Assembly (NCBI GenBank): GCA_903828595.1
Contig: CAIKMS010000016.1
Coordinates: forward strand, 248,001 to 312,000
Direction of reading: 5' to 3'
DNA from: an uncultured Pseudomonadota bacterium
GTDB taxonomy: Bacteria; Pseudomonadota; Gammaproteobacteria; Steroidobacterales; Steroidobacteraceae
Length of the DNA stretch: 64,000 bases
In this document: positions 35,025 through 43,489 of the stretch, piece after piece
How the letters are laid out: each line of letters opens with the position of its first letter
How positions within the stretch are numbered: position 1 is the first letter of the stretch
Program-made: the position numbers and the translations under genes
Notes under the pieces: generated by a model
The model's input: only the letters and a program-made list of their open reading frames with translations
The model's database searches: none
Told to the model about the DNA's origin: nothing

Positions 35025-36137
35025 TCAAAGAGCGTTAAGCAGGGCGGGGCCGACCACTGTGCCTCGCCAACCGCGCAACAGGCTGCTTTCGTCACGATCA
35101 CCGCGAGCCAGACGTTTAAGGTCTCTCTGGGTAGCCAGTGTTTCAGCAGGGATTTTCAGCTCAGCGGCGATTAAAGCCACGCAATCGGTCAGGCGTTTGA
35201 GTTGCGCGAGTTCCTCGGCGCTGGGTTTGCCTGGCGCTTTTTGCGACAGCCCTTCCATAGAGGCGTGTTGCGCACCGGCTAAGGCCAGCATTAATTTCTC
35301 ACCCACGCGATCAACTGTCTCGTCACGAAACACGCGCCGGGATTTAAGCAATGCCACCGTAGCCGGTGGCTTGTGCGCAAGCTCGCGCAGCGCGTCGTCT
35401 GCCAACACCCAAGAGCGCGGCAAATTGTGGTCCTGGGCTTGTTCTTCGCGCCATTGGGCGAGCGCGCGGATGCGCAGCTGTTCTTGTACCGGCACGCTCT
35501 CAACGCCCTTAATGCGCTGCCAGGCCTGTGCGGGTTCAACGCGATACAGCGAAGGATCGGCCAGTAGCGCACAGTCTTCCTGCCACCAGTGCAGGCGGCC
35601 ATGGCCTTTGAGGATCTCCTCTAGGCGTTCGGCGACTTCCAGCAAATGACGCACGTCGTCAGCGGCGTACTCCAGCTGCGCGGACGATAAAGGGCGTCGC
35701 GTCCAGTCAGTGCGCGCTAGATTGCCGCCTTCACCGCCTTTGGCGAGCTCAATACCTAGCGTTTGCTTAACCAGATCGGCGTAACCCATTTGCGCGGCCA
35801 AACCGATGAGCGCAGCCGCAATTTGGGTATCCAGTACGGGTGCGGTCGGTGTGCCGGTCAGTGGCATCAGCACCTCCAGGTCCTGTCGCGCGGCGTGCAC
35901 GACTTTAGTCACCGTCGGGTTGGTCATAAGCTGCGCCAGCGGGGCTAGATCCGATCCGGCCAGTGGGTCGATCAGGGCCAGCTTATGCGGAGCCGCTAGC
36001 TGTACTAGCGCCAGTTCGGCCAGGTAAGTGCGTTCCCGTAGAAACTCCGTATCCAAAGCCACACGGGGGGAGTCTGCGAAGGCGGCGCAGTGCGCCGCGA
36101 CAGCGGCGGAGTCTTTGATGAGTGGCAGGGCTGACAC
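35025..36137 (-). CDS. rnd: ribonuclease D
   Basis: 3'-to-5' exonuclease that trims tRNA precursors. The 370-residue protein has the DEDD nuclease domain: VALDTEFLRERTYLAELALVQLA (D-x-E in LDTEF), VVHAARQDLEVL, LDTQIAAALIG and LEYAADDVRHLLEV, and an HRDC domain at about 210-290 (LRALAQWREEQAQDHNLPRSWVLADDALRELA, core REEQAQDHNLPRSWVLAD). The GTG start at 36137 has AAGGA six bases upstream. It is divergent from the membrane-protein/mpl run, with about 100 bases between them. Confidence 0.95.
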   Translation of the reverse strand: MSALPLIKDSAAVAAHCAAFADSPRVALDTEFLRERTYLAELALVQLAAPHKLALIDPLAGSDLAPLAQLMTNPTVTKVVHAARQDLEVLMPLTGTPTAPVLDTQIAAALIGLAAQMGYADLVKQTLGIELAKGGEGGNLARTDWTRRPLSSAQLEYAADDVRHLLEVAERLEEILKGHGRLHWWQEDCALLADPSLYRVEPAQAWQRIKGVESVPVQEQLRIRALAQWREEQAQDHNLPRSWVLADDALRELAHKPPATVALLKSRRVFRDETVDRVGEKLMLALAGAQHASMEGLSQKAPGKPSAEELAQLKRLTDCVALIAAELKIPAETLATQRDLKRLARGDRDESSLLRGWRGTVVGPALLNAL

Positions 36138-36245
36138 AGTGTCCTTACAGGTCTTAGGGAGTTTCCATTTTCGCGCTAAGGGTAACGGTTACAATCGACG
36201 GCGTCTAAGAACCTGTGCGCGATTTTGACGCGGAGTAAGCCGATT

Positions 36246-36770
36246 TTGCTTTTAATTCGACTGCTGTTTGATATCGCAATCTGGCGCCGCACGCCACGAG
36301 ACCTGCCGTCCTCAGGGCCATTGTTGGTGGCTGTGATGCTAGCCTACATAGCGCAGAGCACCGGGCAGGCTGCGATCGCCTCTCAGGGCAACCTGCAAGG
36401 GCTGGACGGGGTTGTGGACTTGGTGCTCACCTGTGCCATTTACACGGCTGTGGTGGTTGTGGGTGGTCGCACGCACCGTCTTGCGCAAACGTTACTCGCT
36501 TTACTGGGTACCGAGGTTTTGCTTTCGCCGCTGACCCTGGCTTTGGCGGCTGGTGTTTCGGCCACCACACCGGCCGATCCGCTAGGTCTGGTGGCTCGAG
36601 TGGGATTGATCGGCGTTTTAATCTGGAATGTGTTGATTGTCGCGCACGTGATGCGCTCGGTGTTCGAGTCCACGTTAGCCACTGGAGTATTGGTGGCGGT
36701 GGCCTGCGCCTTACTGGCTTATGGTTTTTCCGATCTGTGGTTCGGTAGTACGCCGGCCACGGGAGGCTAA
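36246..36770 (+). CDS. small multi-pass membrane protein of unknown function
   Basis: Not recognised. About 174 residues with a short basic N-terminal amphipathic stretch (IRLLFDIAIWRRTPRDLPSS) and four predicted membrane segments: PLLVAVMLAYIAQ, VVDLVLTCAIYTAVVVVGG, LAQTLLALLGTEVLLSPLTLALAAGV and LIGVLIWNVLIVAHVM with a further hydrophobic end ATGVLVAVACALLAYGF. I place the start at TTG 36246, ten bases after GGAG; the frame is open to a TTG at 36225 that has no Shine-Dalgarno. It ends one base before mpl, so the two are surely co-transcribed and may be translationally coupled. Confidence 0.65.
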   Translation: MLLIRLLFDIAIWRRTPRDLPSSGPLLVAVMLAYIAQSTGQAAIASQGNLQGLDGVVDLVLTCAIYTAVVVVGGRTHRLAQTLLALLGTEVLLSPLTLALAAGVSATTPADPLGLVARVGLIGVLIWNVLIVAHVMRSVFESTLATGVLVAVACALLAYGFSDLWFGSTPATGG

Positions 36771-36771
36771 G

Positions 36772-38148
36772 ATGCACGTACATATATTGGGAATCGCCGG
36801 CACCTTTATGGGTGGCGTTGCGGCCTTGGCGAAGGCGGCAGGCCATCGCGTGACGGGTTCGGATCTTAACGTGTATCCACCGATGAGCACGCAGTTGGAA
36901 GCGCTGGGCATCGGACTGACCGAAGGCTGGGATCCGGCGCAGTTGAACCCCACTCCAGACATCGTCATCGTGGGCAATGTGATCAGTCGCGGGAACCCTG
37001 TACTAGAAGAAGTTCTGGATCAGGGCTTGGCTTACACCTCGGGGCCGGCGTGGCTGGCTGATTATGTGCTTAAAGATCGTTGGGTACTCGCAGTTGCCGG
37101 CACCCACGGCAAGACCACGACCTCCAGTTTATTAGCCTACCTGTTGGATCAGGCCGGTCTTAATCCGGGGTTTCTGATCGGCGGGATTGCCGCGGATTTT
37201 GGGGTCTCGGCGCGATTGGGTGGGGCGCCGTTTTTCGTGGTGGAGGCCGATGAATACGACACCGCTTTTTTCGATAAGCGCGCGAAGTTCGTGCACTACC
37301 ATCCGCGTACTGCCGTTCTGAATAACTTGGAGTTTGATCACGCGGATATTTACCCGGATATCGCCAGCATTCGCCGGCAGTTCCATCACCTGATACGGAC
37401 TATTCCGGGTAGCGGCGAAATTATCGTGAATGGCGCCGATCCGGAGTTAGCGCGCACTCTGCAGGAGGGCTGCTGGACGCCGGTAGTGCGCTTCGGGCGT
37501 GACGGCAGGCAGCCGTTTTCCGCTCGTGCGGTGCGTGAGGACTGGTCCGCTTTTGAAATTTTTCAGGGTGAGACGGTAGTCGGTCACGTTAAATGGAATT
37601 TGCTGGGGGCCCATAATGCTGAGAATGCGCTGGCGGCTATTCTGGCGGCACGCCATGCCGGCGTGGGCGTGGACTTTGCCGCTGAAGTTTTAAGTCGCTT
37701 TCGCGGCGTACGTCGGCGTTTAGAGGTCCGTGGTGAAGTGCGCGGCATCATCGTCTATGACGACTTTGCTCACCATCCTACGGCCGTGGCCACCACGCTG
37801 GCCGGTTTGCGGGCGCGGGTGGGTACGCAACGCATTCTGGCGGTACTTGAGCCTCGCTCCAACACGATGAAGCTGGGTGTGCATAACGAGACCTTAGGTG
37901 GCTCGCTGGCTGCTGCTGATCGGGTGTATCTCTATCAACCCCCGAGCTTGGGTTGGGATGTGTCAGCGATCTGCACAAGCATCGGCGATCGCGCCATGGT
38001 CGCTACCTCTCTGGAGGAGTTGATCGGGTTATTAGTTCAGGAGGCGCGCGCTACCGATCACGTACTGATCATGAGTAACGGCGGTTTTGGTGGTTTGCAC
38101 GAGCGACTGCTAGGCGCTTTGGCAGGAGGTCATTATGTCGACGCGTGA
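36772..38148 (+). CDS. mpl: UDP-MurNAc:L-Ala-gamma-D-Glu-meso-DAP ligase
   Basis: Murein peptide ligase: attaches the recycled tripeptide to UDP-MurNAc. ATG 36772 has a perfect GGGAGG eight bases upstream and gives 458 residues starting MHVHILGIAGTFMGG, the Mur-ligase nucleotide fold. The ATP site AVAGTHGKTTTSSLLAYLL, VVEADEYDTAFFDKRAKFVHY, NNLEFDHADIYPD and YDDFAHHPTAV distinguish it from MurC. It marks a Gram-negative with DAP peptidoglycan and recycling. The LON-domain gene starts 13 bases before its end. Confidence 0.96.
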   Translation: MHVHILGIAGTFMGGVAALAKAAGHRVTGSDLNVYPPMSTQLEALGIGLTEGWDPAQLNPTPDIVIVGNVISRGNPVLEEVLDQGLAYTSGPAWLADYVLKDRWVLAVAGTHGKTTTSSLLAYLLDQAGLNPGFLIGGIAADFGVSARLGGAPFFVVEADEYDTAFFDKRAKFVHYHPRTAVLNNLEFDHADIYPDIASIRRQFHHLIRTIPGSGEIIVNGADPELARTLQEGCWTPVVRFGRDGRQPFSARAVREDWSAFEIFQGETVVGHVKWNLLGAHNAENALAAILAARHAGVGVDFAAEVLSRFRGVRRRLEVRGEVRGIIVYDDFAHHPTAVATTLAGLRARVGTQRILAVLEPRSNTMKLGVHNETLGGSLAAADRVYLYQPPSLGWDVSAICTSIGDRAMVATSLEELIGLLVQEARATDHVLIMSNGGFGGLHERLLGALAGGHYVDA

Positions 38149-38719
38149 GATGCCGATTTTTCCATTGTCGACCGTGCTTTTTCCGCAGGGCCCCTTGGCC
38201 TTAAAGATCTTCGAGACACGCTACGTGGATATGGTTCGCCGTTGCATGCGCAGCGGAACGGGTTTTGGTGTGGTTCTGATTGTGAAGGGTGAGGAGGTCG
38301 GTGCCGCTGCCTCCACGGCGGCGATCGGCACCGAAGCTAAGATTGTCGACTTCGATTCATTGGACGGTGGCTTGCTGGGGTTGAGCTGTGTGGGCCAACA
38401 ACGCATTCTGGTGACAGAAGCCTGGAGCCGGGCCGATGGCCTGGCGATGGCCTCGGTAACGGATTTAAGTGCCGACCCGGTAATAGCGGTACCTGAAGAC
38501 TGTGAAGAAGTCAGCCGCTTTCTACAAAACGTTTGGCCGGATATTGCCCAGGCCTACGCGCATGTACCGACGGCTTTTAATGATGCGGGGTGGGTAGCTA
38601 ATCGGCTGACGGAGTTAGCACCGTTGCAGCCAACGGTGCGACAGCTGCTACTGGAAGAGACCGATCCTGTGCAGCGCCTGCGCACTATTGCGCCGATGAT
38701 TCGGGTGAGACAGAGCTAG
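38135..38719 (+). CDS. stand-alone LON substrate-binding domain protein
   Basis: 194 residues made only of the Lon N-terminal (PUA-like) domain: MPIFPLSTVLFPQGPLALKIFETRYVDMVRRCMR (core FPLSTVLFPQGPLALKIFE), GTGFGVVLI, GTEAKIVDFDSLDGGLLGLSCVGQQRI. No ATPase or protease domain follows, so it is not Lon itself; the family function is unknown. AGGAGG lies seven bases before ATG 38135, within the mpl coding sequence, and the two genes overlap by 14 bases, so translation is coupled. Confidence 0.9.
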   Translation: MSTREMPIFPLSTVLFPQGPLALKIFETRYVDMVRRCMRSGTGFGVVLIVKGEEVGAAASTAAIGTEAKIVDFDSLDGGLLGLSCVGQQRILVTEAWSRADGLAMASVTDLSADPVIAVPEDCEEVSRFLQNVWPDIAQAYAHVPTAFNDAGWVANRLTELAPLQPTVRQLLLEETDPVQRLRTIAPMIRVRQS

Positions 38720-38737
38720 TCTTTACAAGGCGTGTGC

Positions 38738-39640
38738 CTAACGGACAGGCGGGCGGGCAATGACACCCAGTCGCCACGCGAGTCCCAGCGCCAGCAAAAG
38801 GCTTGCTGTCCAGGCAAACACCAACCAGCCGGTGAACCCGTCAGACTCGCTGACCAGCCAGTGATAAGGACTCGTAACGGGCACGTTAGTGGCACCCACA
38901 ATAAAGCGCATCACCATCACCCAGCCGGCGTGCAAACCAATGGCAAAGGCGATGTTGCCAAAGTACGCGCGAATCAAGCCCAGCAGCAAGCCCACTACGG
39001 TGAGCGCTAAAAAGGAATCAGCGATGCGGCTGAAGTCGGCGAACTGATCGCCGACGGCGGCCAGCAGGCGAAGCCCACTCCAGGGGTTCACTTCGGTGGG
39101 TGGAATGCTAATGCGCGCCAGAAAGTGCAGCGCTGCAAACAGCACGGCCACGCAAAAGATACCCACTAAAGGTGACTTCCCGCGTGCCGCAAAATCTTTT
39201 TGTACGGCCCCCTGCAGCAGGCCCCTAAACAGCGTCTCCTCCATAAAGCCCACTGCCAGACCTGATAGCAACCCAGACCACAGCAAATGCAGCAGACGAG
39301 CTTCAGGCACGTTTGCCCACGGGCGCGCACCCCAATGCACGAGCATCAGGGCTACAGGCAACATTGAGATCACGCCAGCGATAAAGCCCAGGCTTAGCAG
39401 TTGGCTGAACGACCTCCACGAGATTGCGTAGCCCCAATCACTGGCGCGCTTGAGTTGCAGATGCCGCCCTAAGGCTATCGCCGCACCCACCACCAGCACC
39501 AGCCACAGCCTGGAGGCAATTTTATGAAAGGGCCAGTCTGGGTTGATTGCGTGCAATCCCACATACACGGGGTAGACCAGTAAAGCGGCCAAGCCCAAAG
39601 TGACCAAGATGACGGAAAAAAACAGGCCTAAGCTTTTCAT
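38738..39640 (-). CDS. CPBP family intramembrane metalloprotease
   Basis: Membrane protein of the CAAX protease / bacteriocin-processing (Abi) family. The 300 residues hold about eight membrane segments and the conserved sites: the glutamate pair with arginine in MEETLFRGLLQGAV, the FAALHF histidine motif, and a third conserved segment GNIAFAIGLHAGWV. These would form the metal site in the membrane. Substrate unknown. It converges on the LON-domain gene, 18 bases apart. The start at 39640 is an ATG within a hydrophobic N-terminus (LGLFFSVILVTLGLAALLV). Confidence 0.88.
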   Translation of the reverse strand: MKSLGLFFSVILVTLGLAALLVYPVYVGLHAINPDWPFHKIASRLWLVLVVGAAIALGRHLQLKRASDWGYAISWRSFSQLLSLGFIAGVISMLPVALMLVHWGARPWANVPEARLLHLLWSGLLSGLAVGFMEETLFRGLLQGAVQKDFAARGKSPLVGIFCVAVLFAALHFLARISIPPTEVNPWSGLRLLAAVGDQFADFSRIADSFLALTVVGLLLGLIRAYFGNIAFAIGLHAGWVMVMRFIVGATNVPVTSPYHWLVSESDGFTGWLVFAWTASLLLALGLAWRLGVIARPPVR

Positions 39641-40039
39641 GCGCTTACGTTAGTGGATGCTGAGGAGTCCTACAACCGGTCGGCACTTTTTACGCTCGCG
39701 GTGCTTTTAAAGCAGGTCACATCGCGGCGGCAAAATAAAAAGTGATGGCGCGGTTATCTTAAAATTAGCTAACCACACATAGATTAATCCCTTCACAGGG
39801 AAGGCTTACCAGGTAAGCACATCGGCTCAACACACCTTTTTTGGTGAAGCCTAAGCTGACCAAGGACTTCGGTCATTTTAGGGCGCAGACGTGAGGATGA
39901 TCGCCGACCGTTGCGGTCAGCCCGCCGCCGATCCTACCGTAACCTTCAGATGGCTTGGCTCGATAAGCTTTAACGATGCAAAGAGGCGGCTTTCTGCTTT
40001 AAGGTAGGCTTAGCCTTTTTGAACGGGTGCGATGCGTCC
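39641..40039. other. gene-free region with clustered inverted repeats
   Basis: About 400 bases with no convincing ORF. The stretch 39804-39950 has several hairpins on the plus strand: GCTTAC-CAG-GTAAGC (39804-39818), CACC-T6-GGTG (near 39834-39847), TGACC/GGTCA followed by TTTTA (near 39858-39880), and GACCG-TTG-CGGTC inside a longer stem AGGA(TGA)TCG / CGATCCT (near 39894-39937). GGCTTACC and GGTGAAGCC could pair alternatively. AGGC-TTA-GCCT followed by TTTTT lies at 40005-40020, just before the glycosyltransferase start. This could be an RNA leader, a small RNA, or only promoter DNA; I recognise no known class. Confidence 0.4.
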
Positions 40040-41053
40040 ATGCGGATCCTTCATTTGATTTTGTCCTCAGGCTTTGCCGGCACCGAGCGGGCTACGGCAG
40101 AGATGTGTAACGCACATGCGTCCGAGCATGAGGTGCTATTGGTTGTCCGTGCGGGGCACCGTAAGCGGGGCGTTAGTATTCGGGATTTTTTAAGTCCTGA
40201 GGTTCGTGTCGTGGAGGTGCCACGGTTCTGGCCGGGCCGTGCTATTGCCCGTGTCATTCGTGAGTTCAAGCCGCAGGTCGCTCATGCGCATTTACGGCGG
40301 GCAACTCGCTATCTTGCGCAATTGAAGCCGGATTGCGCGACGATCTCGACTTTGCACATGTGGGTCAACGGGCCGCATTTTTTGCAGATGGACGGACTGA
40401 TTGTGATTGCTGCCTGGCAGAAGAAAGCGCTCGCCACCTACTCGGGTCGCCTCTTCGAGATTAATGAGTCTTTGGTATCGCACCGACGATTAGAACGCAC
40501 CGAGATCGCCCGTTTGCGCCAGGAATGGGGCGTGGGTGAGGATGACTTTTTGATTGGTGGGGTAGGTCGTCTGGCCCACTCCAAAGGCTTCGACCTGTTA
40601 ATTCAGGCCTTTTTATCCTGTAATTTTCCTAAGGCACGGTTAGTCATCGTCGGCGAAGGCCGGGAAAAGACCAGACTTCTGCGATTGGCTCAGGGGCGTG
40701 TGCACTTCACAGGCTTTCGCGCTGATGTCAAAGACTGTTACCAGGCCTTTGACTTGTTTGTGAGTCCCTCACGCAGCGAGCCATTAGGCCGAGTGCTGCT
40801 CGAAGCCTTAGACGCTGGCACGCCGGTGCTCGCCTCGGCCACCGAGGGAGCAACCGAAACCCTGTCGCGTTACCCCGGTCGTTTAGTGGGCTTGAATGAT
40901 GCCTCGGCACTAGCTCAGGCGCTGCAAGAATACGCAACCCACAGGCCGCCGCGCGTTGCCCTGGACTTGTCGCCTTATTACCTGTCGGTAGTCGCCCAAG
41001 ACACGCTGGCCGCTTATCGGCAAGTCATAGCGGATCACGCTGCGCGGTCTTAA
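40040..41053 (+). CDS. GT4-family glycosyltransferase
   Basis: Cytoplasmic glycosyltransferase with the GT-B fold, probably acting on lipopolysaccharide. ATG 40040 gives 337 residues; the frame is open to a TTG at 40019. Features: MRILHLILSSGFAGTERATAE (N-terminal, shown as LILSSGFAGTERAT), GVGRLAHSKGFDLLIQAF, LVIVGEGREKTRL, and the donor-site segment LFVSPSRSEPLGRVLLEALDAGTPVLAS containing the EPLGRVLLEAL motif. It resembles core-oligosaccharide transferases that recognise GxxGTER, but the sugar cannot be assigned. Its stop codon lies inside a hairpin. Confidence 0.88.
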   Translation: MRILHLILSSGFAGTERATAEMCNAHASEHEVLLVVRAGHRKRGVSIRDFLSPEVRVVEVPRFWPGRAIARVIREFKPQVAHAHLRRATRYLAQLKPDCATISTLHMWVNGPHFLQMDGLIVIAAWQKKALATYSGRLFEINESLVSHRRLERTEIARLRQEWGVGEDDFLIGGVGRLAHSKGFDLLIQAFLSCNFPKARLVIVGEGREKTRLLRLAQGRVHFTGFRADVKDCYQAFDLFVSPSRSEPLGRVLLEALDAGTPVLASATEGATETLSRYPGRLVGLNDASALAQALQEYATHRPPRVALDLSPYYLSVVAQDTLAAYRQVIADHAARS

Positions 41054-41067
41054 CGTTAAGACCGCGC
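41042..41067 (+). terminator. hairpin spanning the glycosyltransferase stop codon
   Basis: GCGCGGTCTT-AACGTT-AAGACCGCGC is a perfect 10-base stem with a six-base loop. The TAA stop of the glycosyltransferase is in the loop/stem. CGAGACGTTTTT follows on the plus strand, a delayed T tract; the minus side, towards hemL read-through, has none. Likely a terminator for the plus-strand gene. Confidence 0.6.
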
Positions 41068-41077
41068 CGAGACGTTT

Positions 41078-42358
41078 TTAGGATGCCTTGAAAGCCCGTG
41101 CTGCCGCGGCAACAGTCGCTTCAATTTCGACATCCGTATGGCTTATCGAGATAAAGCCCGCCTCGTAAGCGCTCGGTGCAAGGTAAACACCCTCGGCCAG
41201 CATCGCGTGATAGAAACGCTTGAAATGCTCCATATCGCAGGCGGTGGCGTCAGCAAACGAGGTCACGGTGGGCTTGTCGGTGAAGAAAAAGCCAAACATA
41301 CCCGGAATGTGATTGGTAGCCATCGGCACGCCCGCCGCCGCTGCGGCGGCGGCTAGACCCGTCACTAATTGGTCCGTTTTAGCACCCAGGCGCTCATGAA
41401 AGCCTGGTTCCTTGAGCAGAGTCAGCGTCGTAATTCCGGCGATCATAGCGACCGGGTTTCCAGACAATGTACCTGCCTGATAGACCGGACCTAAAGGTGA
41501 GATGTGGCTCATGATGTCGCGTCGGCCACCAAAGGCACCGACTGGCATTCCGCCCCCGATGATCTTGCCCAGTGTGGTGAGGTCTGGCTTCACGCCATAG
41601 AGTTCCTGCGCGCCGCCCAGAGCCACGCGAAAGCCAGTCATGACTTCATCAAAAATCAGAACCGTGCCGTAGTCATCGCACAGACGACGCAGCGTCTGTA
41701 AAAAGCCTGGGACTGGCGGAATACAGTTCATGTTGCCGGCAATCGGCTCGATGATGATGCAGGCAATTTGATCGCCGACTTCTGCAAAGAGTTTTTGCGC
41801 CTGTTCAATATCGTTGAATGGCAGCGTTAACGTGTGCGCCGCGAGCTCCTTAGGCACACCGGGGGAGGTGGGTACGCCGAAGGTCAGTAAGCCGGAGCCG
41901 GCTTTGACCAGCAACGAATCCGAATGGCCGTGGTAGCAGCCTTCAAACTTGACGATTTTGTCGCGACCAGTAAAGCCACGGGCGAGCCGAATGGCGCTCA
42001 TGGTCGCCTCGGTGCCCGAACTGCACATACGCACCAGCTCAATGGACGGAACCAGCTCACAGACCAGTTCCGCCATGGTGGTTTCTAGCGCGGTTGGCGC
42101 GCCGAAGGACAGGCCATTAGCCACAGTTTCCTGGACGCGTTTCACCACGTCCGGGTGTGCGTGACCCAAAATCATAGGTCCCCACGAACCGATGTAGTCA
42201 ATGTAGCGATGGCCTTCAGCCGACCACATGTAGGGGCCTTGAGCCCGTTCGAAGAAGATGGGATGTCCACCCACGCCTCTAAAGGCGCGTACAGGCGAGT
42301 TAACGCCGCCGGGAATCACCTGACAGGCACGATCGAACAGTTCTTTTGAGTTTGGCAC
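41078..42358 (-). CDS. hemL: glutamate-1-semialdehyde 2,1-aminomutase
   Basis: PLP enzyme that makes 5-aminolevulinate by the C5 route of haem synthesis. The 426-residue protein starts [26 protein letters not shown] (core [12 protein letters not shown]), and shows [55 protein letters not shown] and the PLP lysine K265 in [18 protein letters not shown]. The presence of HemL implies the glutamyl-tRNA route, not ALA synthase. Convergent with the glycosyltransferase gene; about 125 bases upstream lies the cpdA-like gene in the same direction. Confidence 0.97.
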   Translation of the reverse strand: MPNSKELFDRACQVIPGGVNSPVRAFRGVGGHPIFFERAQGPYMWSAEGHRYIDYIGSWGPMILGHAHPDVVKRVQETVANGLSFGAPTALETTMAELVCELVPSIELVRMCSSGTEATMSAIRLARGFTGRDKIVKFEGCYHGHSDSLLVKAGSGLLTFGVPTSPGVPKELAAHTLTLPFNDIEQAQKLFAEVGDQIACIIIEPIAGNMNCIPPVPGFLQTLRRLCDDYGTVLIFDEVMTGFRVALGGAQELYGVKPDLTTLGKIIGGGMPVGAFGGRRDIMSHISPLGPVYQAGTLSGNPVAMIAGITTLTLLKEPGFHERLGAKTDQLVTGLAAAAAAAGVPMATNHIPGMFGFFFTDKPTVTSFADATACDMEHFKRFYHAMLAEGVYLAPSAYEAGFISISHTDVEIEATVAAAARAFKAS

Positions 42359-42482
42359 GGCTTACCTCCGGGGCCGAAGTGTACGCACCGCAGCCTCAGG
42401 ACGTAACCCCAAAACCGCTTAAATGCCGGGGGTGCTACCGGTGCATGAGGCTTGGCAATGAGTCGCAGTCCGGAACTAGGCC

Positions 42483-43235
42483 TTAAAAGACCCATTCCAC
42501 CTGACTGTCTAAAGCACCTTCTTCGTGCAGGTGCAACCAGCGATAACCCGGCGGCTTACTGTCAATCGCAAAGTCGTCAACTCGAGGAGTGAACTGTGCA
42601 CAAGTCGAAGGCGTTCCCATCAAACGTACGCCGTGGCGCTCACCGTCAAAGGCTTGGTGTACGTGTCCCCAAACCACACCCCGTACGCTGGGTGCTGCAT
42701 CAAGGACGGCAAAAAAGGCCTCGGAGTTATCGATTCCCACCTCATCAAGCCATTGACTGCTCATAGGCACCGGATGGTGATGTAGCGCGATTAGGGCATG
42801 TTCGTGATGGGTTGTATGCAGTAGGTCTGCAAGGCGCGCCAACTCTGCACGGGAGATTGAGCCTGCTGCCGAATGCGCTAGGCAGGAATTCAGCATCACC
42901 ACCAGCCAGTTCTCGCGACAGAAAGACCCCAGCAGATGAAAGGGTGCGGCCGATAACTGCTGCGACATGCCTTTTAGGTCATCGTGATTGCCGGGTAAGC
43001 AGTGTACGGGCACCTGGGATGTCTCAAACGTGCGCCGAATATGGCGATAGCCCAGGACGTCGTCTTGGACCAGATCACCGGTGAGCAAGGTGATATCCCA
43101 CGGTGCCTGATGGGTGCTGGCATGAGCAAGGGTGGCTTGCAGCGTTTGCCAGGTGTTGGTGCCGCGTAGGGTAGAAGACGAGTCACCCAACAGATGGCAG
43201 TCCGTGAATTGTAATAGGCGGGTATGAATGCTCAT
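42483..43235 (-). CDS. cpdA: 3',5'-cyclic-nucleotide phosphodiesterase, CpdA-type
   Basis: Calcineurin-like metallophosphoesterase predicted to hydrolyse cAMP. In 250 residues the metal-binding blocks are LLQFTDCHLLGD (D-x-H), LTGDLVQDD, CLPGNHDD, LIALHHHPVPM and GVVWGHVHQAF, ending with the CpdA-type TPSTCAQFTPRVDDFAID (shown as PSTCAQFTP). Size and the last block match CpdA rather than broad-specificity phosphatases. ATG 43235 has no clear Shine-Dalgarno. It is divergent from a second, secreted metallophosphoesterase gene with about 250 bases in between. Confidence 0.86.
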   Translation of the reverse strand: MSIHTRLLQFTDCHLLGDSSSTLRGTNTWQTLQATLAHASTHQAPWDITLLTGDLVQDDVLGYRHIRRTFETSQVPVHCLPGNHDDLKGMSQQLSAAPFHLLGSFCRENWLVVMLNSCLAHSAAGSISRAELARLADLLHTTHHEHALIALHHHPVPMSSQWLDEVGIDNSEAFFAVLDAAPSVRGVVWGHVHQAFDGERHGVRLMGTPSTCAQFTPRVDDFAIDSKPPGYRWLHLHEEGALDSQVEWVF

Positions 43236-43489
43236 GACGGGCGCGCGGGCTCAGTAGAAAGGCTGTTTGGAGAATATCTCAAGGATAAAGGCTAGCAGAG
43301 CACCTTGCGTAGCGCCCGTGAAGTGCAGTCGACCTTCACCGAAAATCTTTGTGAATCACAGCGCCGTTTAGCAAAGGGTATTCTGCACAAGTTAAATTTA
43401 TCGCTAAACGCAGTATTGCAAAGTTATTAGGTTAATCTGCCCCGGCAACGACGTATTTAGGGTGAAGGGCATTAAGCGAAGAGGGTTTC

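Noticed and set aside
35005-35649. 214-codon plus-strand ORF opposite rnd
   Set aside because: Antisense shadow with Ser/Arg-rich composition; RNase D on the other strand has all its motifs.
43340-43370. TGTGAATCACA palindrome as a CRP site between the two phosphoesterase genes
   Set aside because: Half-sites are TGTGA and TCACA but the spacer is one base instead of six, so it does not fit a CRP site.
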